Shown: positions 14,832-22,148 of the stretch, piece by piece
Layout: the number at the start of each line of letters is the position of its first letter
How positions within the stretch are numbered: the first letter of the stretch is position 1
From: JBJEFI01 sp051873875
GTDB taxonomy: Bacteria; Bacillota; Bacilli; Bacillales; Bacillaceae_G
Length of the DNA stretch: 22,148 nt
Direction: 5' to 3'
Assembly: GCA_051873875.1 (NCBI GenBank)
Contig: JBJEFI010000003.1
Coordinates: 1-22,148, forward strand
Notes under the pieces: generated by a model
Seen by the model: only the letters and a program-made list of their open reading frames with translations
Told to the model about the DNA's origin: nothing
Database searches by the model: none
Position numbers and translations under genes: made by a program

Positions 14832-15545
14832 ATGAAAAAATTATTATATTGGATTACAATGTTATTTTTAGTAGGTGTTATTTGTTTTTCAGGATTTAAA
14901 ATATATGATTATTATAGTGAAGTAATGAAAAATAATAACTATACAGAGAAAGTAGAAAAAATCTTTTTTAAAGATACAACAGCAACAGGAATTGATCATT
15001 TAAAACAAGAAAATAAAGATGCAGTTGGATGGTTGAAAATTGATAATACAAGAATAAATTACCCAGTTGTTCAAACGACAGATAATGAATATTATTTAAA
15101 CCATACATTTGATGGAGCGTATTCTTCAGTAGGTACACTATTTATTGATTATCGTAACAATCTGCATGGAAAGTATCAGAACTTTGTTATTTATGGCCAT
15201 AGTCGTAAAGATGGAAGTATGTTTCGTGATGTAAATGCATACGTAGAGGATCCATCTTTCAGTAAAAATAAAAATGTAACGTTTTACGGGGAAGATGGGG
15301 AATATAGAGGACAAATTATATCTGCTTATGAAGTAGATCAAAATGATGATTACACAACTCCGTATTTCGAGGATCAAGCGGCATATGATAAGTTTATAAA
15401 AGAAAAATTAGCAAAAAGCGAAGTTGATTTTAACGTGACAGACTTAAAACATGATAGGCTAATAACGTTATCTACATGTAGTAAGCGTGCAGAGAATATT
15501 CGTGTTGTTGTTCATATTCTCTTAAAAAATGTTACAGAAAGTTAA
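14832..15545 (+). CDS. srtB: Class B sortase
   Basis: The 237-residue enzyme has an N-terminal signal anchor (residues 4-23) and a sortase B domain with H123 (VIYGHSRKDGSMFRDVNAY), catalytic C216 (ITLSTC) and R224. The class B marker GSMF loop is clear. Class B sortases attach NPxTN-type proteins to peptidoglycan, often haem-uptake proteins. No isd-like gene or sorting-signal protein lies in the window, so the substrate is elsewhere. The start is ATG 14832 because GGAGTG (14821) is 6-7 bases upstream; earlier in-frame starts (14799, 14811) lack a ribosome site. The 224 bases upstream hold no feature I can support beyond AT-rich sequence. Confidence 0.88.
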   Translation: MKKLLYWITMLFLVGVICFSGFKIYDYYSEVMKNNNYTEKVEKIFFKDTTATGIDHLKQENKDAVGWLKIDNTRINYPVVQTTDNEYYLNHTFDGAYSSVGTLFIDYRNNLHGKYQNFVIYGHSRKDGSMFRDVNAYVEDPSFSKNKNVTFYGEDGEYRGQIISAYEVDQNDDYTTPYFEDQAAYDKFIKEKLAKSEVDFNVTDLKHDRLITLSTCSKRAENIRVVVHILLKNVTES

Positions 15546-15572
15546 AAACTCACCATTTAGGTGAGTTTTTTT
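15544..15572 (+). terminator. Intrinsic terminator after the sortase gene
   Basis: ACTCACC (15548-15554) and GGTGAGT (15560-15566) pair around ATTTA, flanked by A-run and T-run. Confidence 0.88.
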
Positions 15573-15665
15573 ATATTTGAGGAACTAGGAAGAGATAGTT
15601 TCAATGTTATAATAGTAAAAATAATCTTCTCTTCGCTTTTTCCAGCCTATTTATGAAAAGACATG

Positions 15666-15694
15666 TTTATAAATGGAAGAAAATTCGCTATAAT
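15666..15694 (+). promoter_or_regulatory. Candidate sigma-A promoter of xpaC-yaaN
   Basis: TTTATA (15666-15671), a 17-base spacer and a perfect TATAAT (15689-15694). The start near 15701 leaves a 27-base leader with AGAGGTG. Confidence 0.5.
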
Positions 15695-15727
15695 TAAAGA
15701 AGAGTAAATAGAAGAGGTGCACATAAA

Positions 15728-16360
15728 ATGGAAATACTATGGAAGTTTTTAAAGCAGGGCTTTTTTGTTGTTGTTGGAACAATTACACTTCCTATTTTAT
15801 TAACAATCTTTTTTGATCTGGGATTTATTAAAGTTTCAATGCTTACAGGATTATTTGCTGCTGGAGGAATTGTGTATGTGATTACGTCAACAGTAAAAAA
15901 TGTAAAAAAAGCATTTAAGCCTAGCCCAGTAAAATCCTACTTAAACGAAAATGTAAAAGAAGCAAAAAGAGATGTACGAAAAATAAAAAGTGCTATTTAT
16001 GAAATTCCAGCAAAAAGACAGCAACCATTTGTCGATTTATATAAATCTGTTAGACATATGGTAGAGATAGTTGATAAACAACCACAAAAATATACACAAG
16101 CTAAGTCTTTTTTTAACGACTTATTACCAAATGCAAAAACAATTGTTGAACGATATCAATATTTAATTAATCAACCAATTCAAAGTGAAGAAATCAAAGA
16201 AACATTGCGAAATACAGAAAAAACGGTAATAGAAATGAAAACACAAGTAGATAAAGAGTTATTAGTGTTATTATCTGATGACGCAATGAAATTAGATTTA
16301 GATTTAGAATATATTAAAAATAATACAAAACATAACGATGATCAGCATAGACCATTTTAG
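15728..16360 (+). CDS. xpaC: XpaC family protein
   Basis: This 210-residue protein starts with two closely spaced membrane segments (about 8-31 and 37-54) followed by a basic, helical cytoplasmic region. Motifs such as YLNENVKEAKRDVRKIKSAI and the pairing with a TelA-family gene 15 bases downstream identify it as XpaC, as in the B. subtilis xpaC-yaaN operon. The historical name (5-bromo-4-chloroindolyl phosphate hydrolysis) reflects a plasmid phenotype, not a known enzyme activity, and no hydrolase motif is visible. It probably anchors a complex with the coiled-coil partner at the membrane (inference). Confidence 0.85.
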   Translation: MEILWKFLKQGFFVVVGTITLPILLTIFFDLGFIKVSMLTGLFAAGGIVYVITSTVKNVKKAFKPSPVKSYLNENVKEAKRDVRKIKSAIYEIPAKRQQPFVDLYKSVRHMVEIVDKQPQKYTQAKSFFNDLLPNAKTIVERYQYLINQPIQSEEIKETLRNTEKTVIEMKTQVDKELLVLLSDDAMKLDLDLEYIKNNTKHNDDQHRPF

Positions 16361-16375
16361 AAAGAAGGGTAAACA

Positions 16376-17530
16376 ATGAACGAGCAAAATAATGATCTTT
16401 TAAATACATTACTTGATGACCCATTTGCAACAATAGAGGAAGAAAAAACACCACAAGCAGAAATTGTAGAAAAGAAAACAACGGCACTAACAATGATGGA
16501 TCGATTAAGTCCGGAACTTCAACAAAAGGCCAAAAGTATTTCTGAACAAATTACATTTGGAAATCAGCAAAGTATTATGCAATTTGGGGTTGCAGCACAA
16601 AGTGAGCTGTCTAAGTTTTCTGATACAGTGTTACAGCATGTAAAAACTAAAAATCCATCATATATTAGCGATAGCATTGAGAAATTAATGGCTAAAATTT
16701 ATGAAGTAGAACCGGAAGATTTCGAACAAAAGCAATCACTATTTGGTAAATTATTTAAACCGTTTAAAAAAGTACAAGATTTATTTAATAAATATGAAAA
16801 ACTTAACGTAGAAATTGATATGATTTCTGATGAATTAGATAAACACCGTCAAAATTTAACAAAAGACGTGATGATGCTTGAACAATTTTATGAGCGCAAT
16901 AAAAATTATTTCCAAGCTTTAAATGTCTATATTGCAGCTGGTGAGCATAAATTAGATGAGTTGCAAAATGTAGAATATCCAAAAGTTGAAAAACAAGCAA
17001 GAGAAACAAATGATGAAATGATGTACCAACGTTTAAAAGATTTACAAGAGTTTATTAACCGCTTAGATAAACGTGTTCATGATTTAAAACTAAGCCGTCA
17101 AATTGCAATTCAAACAGCACCACAAATTCGATTAATTCAAGGTACGAACCAAACACTTGTAGAAAAGATTCAATCATCTATTTTAAATACAATTCCACTT
17201 TGGAAAAACCAAATTGTGTTAGCTGTATCGATGAATCGCCAACAGCATGCGATTAACGCGCAAAAACAAATTTCGAAAACAACAAATGATTTATTACAAA
17301 AAAATGCTGAAAAATTAAAGTTAAATACAATCGAAGCAGCAAGAGAAAATGAACGTTCCATGGTTGATATTGATACGTTAAAGCATGTACAAAAGAATTT
17401 AATTGAAACATTGCAAGAAACAATGAAAATTCAAGAAGAAGGCCGAATTAATCGCCAAAAAGCAGAACAAGAGCTTTATACAATGGAACAAGAATTAAAA
17501 CAAGCTCTTTTAGATGTGGGTAAAAAATAA
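16376..17530 (+). CDS. yaaN: YaaN / TelA family (toxic anion resistance) protein
   Basis: The 384-residue soluble protein is almost wholly helical with long coiled-coil stretches (about 150-240 and 300-380). Family segments include DRLSPELQQKAKSISEQI near the N-terminus, GKLFKPFKKVQDLFNKYEKL in the middle, and RQIAIQTAPQIRLIQGTNQ followed by IPLWKNQIVLA. It belongs to the TelA superfamily, named for tellurite resistance on plasmids, though chromosomal copies also affect resistance to cell-wall-active agents. No ter genes adjoin it. AGAAGGG sits 6 bases before the ATG and a strong terminator follows, so xpaC-yaaN forms a two-gene unit. Confidence 0.9.
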   Translation: MNEQNNDLLNTLLDDPFATIEEEKTPQAEIVEKKTTALTMMDRLSPELQQKAKSISEQITFGNQQSIMQFGVAAQSELSKFSDTVLQHVKTKNPSYISDSIEKLMAKIYEVEPEDFEQKQSLFGKLFKPFKKVQDLFNKYEKLNVEIDMISDELDKHRQNLTKDVMMLEQFYERNKNYFQALNVYIAAGEHKLDELQNVEYPKVEKQARETNDEMMYQRLKDLQEFINRLDKRVHDLKLSRQIAIQTAPQIRLIQGTNQTLVEKIQSSILNTIPLWKNQIVLAVSMNRQQHAINAQKQISKTTNDLLQKNAEKLKLNTIEAARENERSMVDIDTLKHVQKNLIETLQETMKIQEEGRINRQKAEQELYTMEQELKQALLDVGKK

Positions 17531-17535
17531 TCAAG

Positions 17536-17565
17536 AAAAAAGCTGAACAATATGTTCAGCTTTTT
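17536..17565 (+). terminator. Intrinsic terminator after yaaN
   Basis: AGCTGAACA (17541-17549) and TGTTCAGCT (17553-17561) pair perfectly around ATA, with flanking A-run and T-run. Confidence 0.9.
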
Positions 17566-17583
17566 CTAAATGGCAAAAATTAC

Positions 17584-17612
17584 TTGAAACCGTAGCTTGT
17601 TTTCTTTATTAT
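17584..17612 (+). promoter_or_regulatory. Sigma-A promoter of the NAD salvage operon
   Basis: TTGAAA (17584-17589), exactly 17 bases, then TATTAT (17607-17612). Both hexamers match consensus at 5/6. The start falls near 17619, inside the palindrome at 17615-17633. Confidence 0.75.
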
Positions 17613-17614
17613 TT

Positions 17615-17642
17615 AATTAACAAGTTGTTAATTGTTAATTAA
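17615..17642 (+). promoter_or_regulatory. Palindromic operator over the start point of the NAD salvage operon
   Basis: AATTAACAAGTTGTTAATT (17615-17633) is a perfect palindrome, 9-bp arms around one G. Its right half, TTGTTAATT, repeats at 17632-17640, and TTAATT/AATTAA (17628-17633 with 17637-17642) forms a second, smaller inverted repeat. Position just after the -10 suits a repressor, most simply the NrtR-like first gene product. Confidence 0.65.
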
Positions 17643-17654
17643 AAGAGGTGAGTT

Positions 17655-18485
17655 ATGAACAATAAACAATTTCAATTCATTTTAAATGAGTATGAACAAA
17701 AGAAGATACAATTAGAGAAGCAAGAACGTGAATCAGTTGCTACATACGATAGTTCAAAATTTAAAACACCAGATGGCTACACAGCGGATGTTGCCCTTTT
17801 TACGATTGGAAAGAACGAAAATGATCAATCTGTGCTTAAATTACTTCTTATTCAACGTAGTGAGTTTAATGCAGAAGGAAAAACCAATAGCCAACCATTA
17901 AAGTGGGCTTTACCTGGTGGATTTATTTCTTCCACAGAAACAGCCAATGATGCTGCTGTAAGGGAATTAAAAGAAGAAACATCTTTAGAAAATATCCATG
18001 TTAAACATTTTGGCGTTTATGATAAGCCAGGGCGTGATAAACGAGGTTGGATTATAACAAATGCTTTTTATGCAATTGTTCCTCCTAATCTACTAGAACA
18101 GCGCAGTGCTAATGATGATGCATATCGAGTAGAACTATTTGATTTAAATCAAGTTTTTCAATTACCATTAGCATTTGATCATGAACACATCATTCATGAT
18201 GCAATTAAAATGATAAAACGAGACTTGCTCCAAACAACAGTCGCGAGTAATTTCTTACCTACTCATTTCACACTTTCTGAATTAAGAGACGTTTTATTAA
18301 CTGTATGTGAAGATGCAAAAGTAATTGAAAAGGCAGCGTTTTATCGGAAAATTCCTACATTACCATTTATTACATTGGTAAAAGATGAACAAGGGCGAAC
18401 GTTAACAACAACTAGAAATTCAAAGCGGCCTTCAAAGTTATATCAATTTACGAAGAATGGACCAAATTGGTCGATTTATTACTAA
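17655..18485 (+). CDS. nrtR: NrtR-like Nudix regulator of NAD metabolism
   Basis: The 276-residue protein has an N-terminal Nudix domain (about 40-190) and a C-terminal winged-helix region (about 200-270). The helical stretch FTLSELRDVLLTVCED, then FYRKI, then RPSKLYQF is characteristic of NrtR. NrtR proteins repress NAD synthesis and salvage genes and are released by ADP-ribose. The Nudix box is almost intact (G89, E95, R103, E104, E107, E108), with S110 where consensus has Gly, so it may keep ADP-ribose hydrolase activity. It heads an operon with pncA, pncB and nadE, which is the expected target set, and a palindrome covers its promoter. AGAGGTG sits 7 bases before the ATG. Its stop overlaps the pncA ribosome site. 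A plain Nudix hydrolase is the alternative. Confidence 0.8.
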   Translation: MNNKQFQFILNEYEQKKIQLEKQERESVATYDSSKFKTPDGYTADVALFTIGKNENDQSVLKLLLIQRSEFNAEGKTNSQPLKWALPGGFISSTETANDAAVRELKEETSLENIHVKHFGVYDKPGRDKRGWIITNAFYAIVPPNLLEQRSANDDAYRVELFDLNQVFQLPLAFDHEHIIHDAIKMIKRDLLQTTVASNFLPTHFTLSELRDVLLTVCEDAKVIEKAAFYRKIPTLPFITLVKDEQGRTLTTTRNSKRPSKLYQFTKNGPNWSIYY

Positions 18486-18499
18486 GGAGGAATTGGAAA

Positions 18500-19051
18500 A
18501 TGACAAAAAAAGCATTGATTTCTATTGATTATACGTATGATTTCGTGGCAGATGATGGATTATTAACGTGTGGGAAACCTGGTCAGTTAATTGAGCAAAA
18601 CGTCTATCGCATTACAAATGATTTTATTGATAACGATGATTTTGTTGTATTTGCAATTGATTGCCATGAAAAAGAGGATACGTATCATCCGGAAACAAAA
18701 TTATTTCCACCTCATAATATAAAAGGAACAGAAGGACGAAACTTATTTGGTTCTATCCAACAGCTATATAATACAAATAAAGAAAATCAAAATGTTTATT
18801 TCATGGATAAAACAAGATATAGTGCTTTTGCTGGTACGGACTTAGATTTATTACTACGTGCAAGAGGAATTACAGAGTTACATTTAATTGGAGTATGTAC
18901 GGATATTTGCGTATTACACACAGCAGTAGATGCATATAATCGAGGCTATCAATTAGTTATTTATAAAGATGCAGTTGCTTCGTTCAATCAAGATGGTCAT
19001 ACATGGGCGTTACAACATTTTGAGAATACATTAGGAGCAATAGTAAAATAA
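18500..19051 (+). CDS. pncA: Nicotinamidase (cysteine hydrolase family)
   Basis: From ATG 18500 the enzyme has 183 residues; AAGGAGG (18484-18490), overlapping the upstream stop codon, fixes this start. The catalytic triad is D10 (ISIDYTYDF), K104 (MDKTRYSAF) and C137 (GVCTDICVLHTA). The metal site D54, H56 and H72 (AIDCHEKED, then FPPHNIKGTEG) and the GTEG motif distinguish a nicotinamidase from other isochorismatase-fold proteins. It deamidates nicotinamide to nicotinate, the substrate of the next gene. Position between an NrtR-like regulator and pncB supports the call. Confidence 0.9.
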   Translation: MTKKALISIDYTYDFVADDGLLTCGKPGQLIEQNVYRITNDFIDNDDFVVFAIDCHEKEDTYHPETKLFPPHNIKGTEGRNLFGSIQQLYNTNKENQNVYFMDKTRYSAFAGTDLDLLLRARGITELHLIGVCTDICVLHTAVDAYNRGYQLVIYKDAVASFNQDGHTWALQHFENTLGAIVK

Positions 19052-19057
19052 ATTTAT

Positions 19058-19078
19058 TTTAGCTAATACTAAGCTAAA
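19058..19078 (+). repeat. Hairpin in the pncA-pncB gap
   Basis: TTTAGCT (19058-19064) and AGCTAAA (19072-19078) are perfect 7-bp arms around AATACTA. No T-run follows, so it is not a terminator. It is the only long gap (51 bases) inside the operon and may set mRNA stability or processing. Confidence 0.5.
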
Positions 19079-19102
19079 GTAAAGGATGAAGGGAATAAGA
19101 TT

Positions 19103-20563
19103 ATGATTGATAATTTTGCACTACATACAGACTTGTATCAAATAAATATGGTGCAAACATATTGGAAAAAAGAGATGCATGAAAGAAAGGCAACCTTCGA
19201 GGTTTATTTTAGAAAATTGCCATTCGGAAATGGATATGCCGTTTTTGCAGGTTTAGAGCGTGTTGTTCAATATTTAACGAACTTTTCTTTTCAAGAAGAT
19301 GATTTACAGTATCTTCGAGAGCAAGGGTATGAAGAGGAATTTTTATCTTTTTTAAGTACATTAAAGTTTACAGGTAATTTATATTCTGTTAAGGAAGGCG
19401 AGCTTGTTTTTCCAAATGAACCGTTAATCCGAATTGAAAGTACTTTAGCGGAATGTCAATTGATGGAGACAGCTATTTTAAATATCGTAAATTTCCAAAC
19501 GTTAATTGCTACGAAAGCAGCTCGAATTAAGCATGCAGTTGGTCATCAAGATGCAATCGCAGAATTTGGTACAAGACGCGCTCAAGAAATGGATGCAGCT
19601 ATTTGGGGTACTCGTGCCGCTTATATTGCAGGATTTAATAGCACATCGAATGTAAAGGCAGGAAAGCTGTTTAATATTCCAATTACAGGAACACATGCCC
19701 ATGCCTTCGTGCAAGTATTTGAAAATGAATATGAAGCATTTAAAGCATATGCAGAAACACATAAGGACGTTGTATTTTTAGTTGATACATATGATACGTT
19801 AAAATCTGGAGTACCTAATGCAATTAAAGTGGCACAAGAGATGGGTGACAAAATTAATTTTAAAGGAATTCGACTAGATAGTGGAAAATTAACGTATTTA
19901 TCTACTCGAGCAAGAAAAATGTTAGACGATGCAGGTTTTAAACAAGCTAGCATTGCAGCTTCAAATGATTTAGATGAATATGAAATCCTTCGATTAAAAT
20001 CAGAAGGTGCAAAAATTAATTTCTGGGGCGTAGGAACGAAAGTAATTACAGCATACGATCAACCAGCTTTAGGTGCCGTATATAAAGTGGTAACTGTAGA
20101 AGGTGAAGATGGAAAAATGCGTGATGTTATTAAATTATCAGAGAACCCAGAAAAAGTGACGACACCAGGGAATAAACGAGTATACCGCATCCATAACATA
20201 GCAAAAGATCGTTGGGAAGGGGACTATATTGCCTTAGCTAACGAAAAGCCAAATGAAGAAAAAACACTTCGTATGTTCCATCCAGTTCATACCCATTTAA
20301 GTAAGAAAGTGAAAAACTTCACTGCTGAGGATATTCACCAATGTATATTTGAAGATGGAAAGTTAGTTTATGAATTACCGTCTGTTCATCAAATTAGAGA
20401 TTTTCATTTAGAACGTAAAAAAGGATTATGGGAAGACTATCGAGAGTTGTCTCAACCAAGTGAATATCCAGTTGACTTGTCGCCAAAATGTTGGACAAAT
20501 AAGATGAAAAAAATTAGAGAAATACGTGAAAAGAATACAGATGAATTAGAACTTGATCACTAG
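19103..20563 (+). CDS. pncB: Nicotinate phosphoribosyltransferase
   Basis: The 486-residue enzyme converts nicotinate, PRPP and ATP to NaMN. It opens with the family N-terminus (FALHTDLYQINMVQTYW), followed by EVYFRKLPFGNGYAVFAGLE, EFGTRRAQ, the GTHAHAFVQVF segment bearing the phospho-accepting His region, and IRLDSGKLTYLSTRARKMLD, which binds the phosphoribosyl group. WGVGTKVITAYDQPALGAVYK follows. Length matches Gram-positive PncB (about 490). GAAGGGA lies 8 bases upstream of ATG. It is separated from nadE by 11 bases, with the nadE ribosome site overlapping its TAG stop. Confidence 0.95.
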   Translation: MIDNFALHTDLYQINMVQTYWKKEMHERKATFEVYFRKLPFGNGYAVFAGLERVVQYLTNFSFQEDDLQYLREQGYEEEFLSFLSTLKFTGNLYSVKEGELVFPNEPLIRIESTLAECQLMETAILNIVNFQTLIATKAARIKHAVGHQDAIAEFGTRRAQEMDAAIWGTRAAYIAGFNSTSNVKAGKLFNIPITGTHAHAFVQVFENEYEAFKAYAETHKDVVFLVDTYDTLKSGVPNAIKVAQEMGDKINFKGIRLDSGKLTYLSTRARKMLDDAGFKQASIAASNDLDEYEILRLKSEGAKINFWGVGTKVITAYDQPALGAVYKVVTVEGEDGKMRDVIKLSENPEKVTTPGNKRVYRIHNIAKDRWEGDYIALANEKPNEEKTLRMFHPVHTHLSKKVKNFTAEDIHQCIFEDGKLVYELPSVHQIRDFHLERKKGLWEDYRELSQPSEYPVDLSPKCWTNKMKKIREIREKNTDELELDH

Positions 20564-20574
20564 GAGGAGAATAG

Positions 20575-21402
20575 ATGCTACAAAAAGAAATTATCAAAGA
20601 GTTAGGTGTACAACCGACAATTAATCCAGAAGAAACAATTCAATTTATCGTTAACAATTTAAAGGAATATATGGAGACAGTTCCTTTTATAAAGTCACTT
20701 GTACTTGGTATTTCAGGTGGACAAGATTCTTGTTTAGTTGGAAAAATTGCTCAGATGGCAATCGACCAATTAAATGAAGAAAACCATACAAATGAATATA
20801 AATTCATCGCAATGCGTTTACCGTATGGTGTACAGGCAGATGAAGAGGATTGCCAAATTGCTCTTCAATTTATTCACCCTTCAGAAACGATAACAGTTAA
20901 TATTAAACCATCTGTAGATGCTAGCGTAGCTTCTTATTATGAAGCAACAGGTAAAGCTCCTAGTGATTTTGTTAAAGGAAATGAAAAAGCAAGAGAACGA
21001 ATGAAAGCACAATATTTAGTTGCGGCAGAAAATAGTGGGTTGGTTCTTGGTACTGACCACGCAGCAGAGGCGTTAACAGGTTTTTATACAAAATGGGGCG
21101 ATGGGGCATGTGATTATGCGCCAATTACATTCTTAAATAAACGTCAAGGACGAGAGCTTTTAAAATATTTAGAGTGTCCTGAAGTCATTTATACCAAAAA
21201 ACCAACAGCAGATTTAGAGGACAATAAACCGCAATTACCGGATGAAGTAGCCTTAGGGGTAACATATGACCAAATCGATGATTACTTAGAAGGAAAAGAA
21301 ATTGAAGCAGCAGCGAAAGAAAAATTAGAAGGTATTTATTTAAAAACGAGACATAAGCGTAATCCAATTATTACATCATTAGATAATTGGTGGAGAGAAT
21401 AA
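20575..21402 (+). CDS. nadE: NH3-dependent NAD+ synthetase
   Basis: The 275-residue enzyme amidates NaAD to NAD+ using ATP and ammonia. It has the PP-loop SGGQDS (47-52), the acceptor-binding GTDHAAEALTGFYTKWGDG and TADLEDNKPQLPDEVALGVTY. No glutaminase domain is present, so ammonia is the nitrogen donor. Sequence motifs (FIKSLVLGISGGQDS, TVNIKP) look nearer to the staphylococcal form than to the B. cereus form as I remember them. AGGAGGAG precedes ATG by 5 bases. It closes the operon and is followed by a strong terminator. Confidence 0.95.
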   Translation: MLQKEIIKELGVQPTINPEETIQFIVNNLKEYMETVPFIKSLVLGISGGQDSCLVGKIAQMAIDQLNEENHTNEYKFIAMRLPYGVQADEEDCQIALQFIHPSETITVNIKPSVDASVASYYEATGKAPSDFVKGNEKARERMKAQYLVAAENSGLVLGTDHAAEALTGFYTKWGDGACDYAPITFLNKRQGRELLKYLECPEVIYTKKPTADLEDNKPQLPDEVALGVTYDQIDDYLEGKEIEAAAKEKLEGIYLKTRHKRNPIITSLDNWWRE

Positions 21403-21403
21403 G

Positions 21404-21437
21404 AAAAAAGGTGCTGAATATTTCTCAGCACCTTTTT
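21404..21437. terminator. Bidirectional terminator between nadE and the MMPL gene
   Basis: GGTGCTGA (21410-21417) and TCAGCACC (21425-21432) pair around a 7-base loop, flanked by A-run and T-run. It serves convergent genes. Confidence 0.9.
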
Positions 21438-21443
21438 CTATTG

Positions 21444-22148
21444 TTATTTTCGACGTAAAGCGGGTAATAAAAGTGGTAGAACAAACAGTGCTGTAATTGC
21501 AAAAGCAATTACGATGGAAAGGGCTGCTTGCACAAACATAATATTTCCTGCCATTAAGAAGCCAATAAAGCTAATAGCAATAATAATACTGCTTACAATA
21601 CTTGTGTACGAAAGTGTGGCTTGTTCATTGCCTTTATCCATTCTTGAGTGGATGAATAAACTTAATACAATTGGAACAATTAGCAAGACACCAAGCATTG
21701 TTGTAATGAATTTAATTCCTACGTAGTCGCCCATATTTACAAAGTAAAAGTAGATTGCTGCAAAGCTAATTAAGTAAACAAAAGCAGCACTACATAAATA
21801 GATAACTGGTAAGAAAATAGAACGGTAGGCGACAGCAAGGACGATAAAGATTGCAATTGTGCAGTAAAGAATTATCCAAAGTAGATCATTTAAATTATCT
21901 CCAATTTTCTCTGGTTGTTGAATACTCTTTAAGTCAAATACAGTTGCAGGATCTCCACCTACACCAATTCGAGTATCGTTTAAGCCCATATCATTTAAGT
22001 AAGTTTGTGTAGTAGAAACGATACTATCAATTGCCTTTTCACCATCATCCGTTAATGGATTCCCATTTAAATTCAAGTCTACCTTCATTACCTTCGAATC
22101 ATCGGATAAATAAGTATCGAAAATAAGTGAGAATTCTTCTTTTGCTAA
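21444..22148 (-). CDS. MMPL/RND-family transporter, C-terminal part (start outside window)
   Basis: The minus-strand frame is open from the window edge to the TAA at 21446-21444, about 234 residues. An extracellular portion (up to about residue 85 of the visible part, including GVGGDPATVFDLKSIQQ) leads into five to six transmembrane segments: WIILYCTIAIFIVLAVAYR, then FLPVIYLCSAAFVYLISFAAIYF and others, ending ALFVLPLLLPALRRK. The order of soluble loop followed by a membrane bundle, and the phrase VLAVAYRSIFLPVI, are typical of MMPL lipid/drug exporters such as B. subtilis YdgH or YdfJ. An internal ATG at 22088 is not the start because the frame continues upstream. Substrate is unknown. Confidence 0.82.
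   Translation of the reverse strand, partial: LAKEEFSLIFDTYLSDDSKVMKVDLNLNGNPLTDDGEKAIDSIVSTTQTYLNDMGLNDTRIGVGGDPATVFDLKSIQQPEKIGDNLNDLLWIILYCTIAIFIVLAVAYRSIFLPVIYLCSAAFVYLISFAAIYFYFVNMGDYVGIKFITTMLGVLLIVPIVLSLFIHSRMDKGNEQATLSYTSIVSSIIIAISFIGFLMAGNIMFVQAALSIVIAFAITALFVLPLLLPALRRK

Overview
The window is AT-rich, densely packed, mostly plus-strand DNA from a low-GC Firmicute. Strong AGGAGG-type ribosome sites, LytS/LytT, an XpaC-YaaN pair, a class B sortase and a LytH-like (sporulation) endopeptidase point to the order Bacillales, probably a spore-forming Bacillaceae or Planococcaceae relative. I cannot fix the genus. It reads as a chromosomal housekeeping and accessory region. I see no insertion sequence, phage gene, CRISPR array, tRNA or rRNA.

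Layout. (1) 1-1880: the 3' part of a serine beta-lactamase-like hydrolase, then a LytH-like M23 peptidase. (2) 1925-6705: a sensor kinase/response regulator pair (lytS-lytT) directly followed by a CstA-family transporter and its small YbdD-like partner. This arrangement matches known pyruvate-sensing and uptake modules. The cstA promoter region holds AGACTAAA repeats, a cre-like site and a palindrome at the start of transcription. (3) 6806-8416: a DUF2238-like membrane protein and a VanY-type carboxypeptidase. (4) 8431-11455: a small unknown minus-strand gene divergent from a large U32 (RlhA-like) protein, with an imperfect tandem repeat between them. (5) 11739-15572: a hemolysin III/PAQR membrane protein, a tiny Ser/Tyr/His/Arg-rich protein coupled to a protein kinase-like protein, a COG0523 GTPase and an orphan class B sortase. 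(6) 15728-17565: xpaC-yaaN (TelA family). (7) 17584-21437: an NAD salvage operon, nrtR-like Nudix regulator - pncA - pncB - nadE, with a near-ideal promoter and a 19-bp perfect palindrome over the expected start point. (8) 21444-22148: the C-terminal end of a minus-strand MMPL transporter.

Working together. The NAD operon encodes a complete route from nicotinamide to nicotinate to NaMN, plus the final amidation of NaAD to NAD. The missing step, NadD, is not in the window. The first gene probably reads out NAD status (ADP-ribose) and represses its own operon. The LytST-CstA-YbdD block is best read as nutrient (probably pyruvate) sensing coupled to uptake, under added carbon catabolite control. 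The least explained unit is the 67-residue low-complexity protein with its downstream kinase. It resembles a kinase-substrate pair, but that function is inference.
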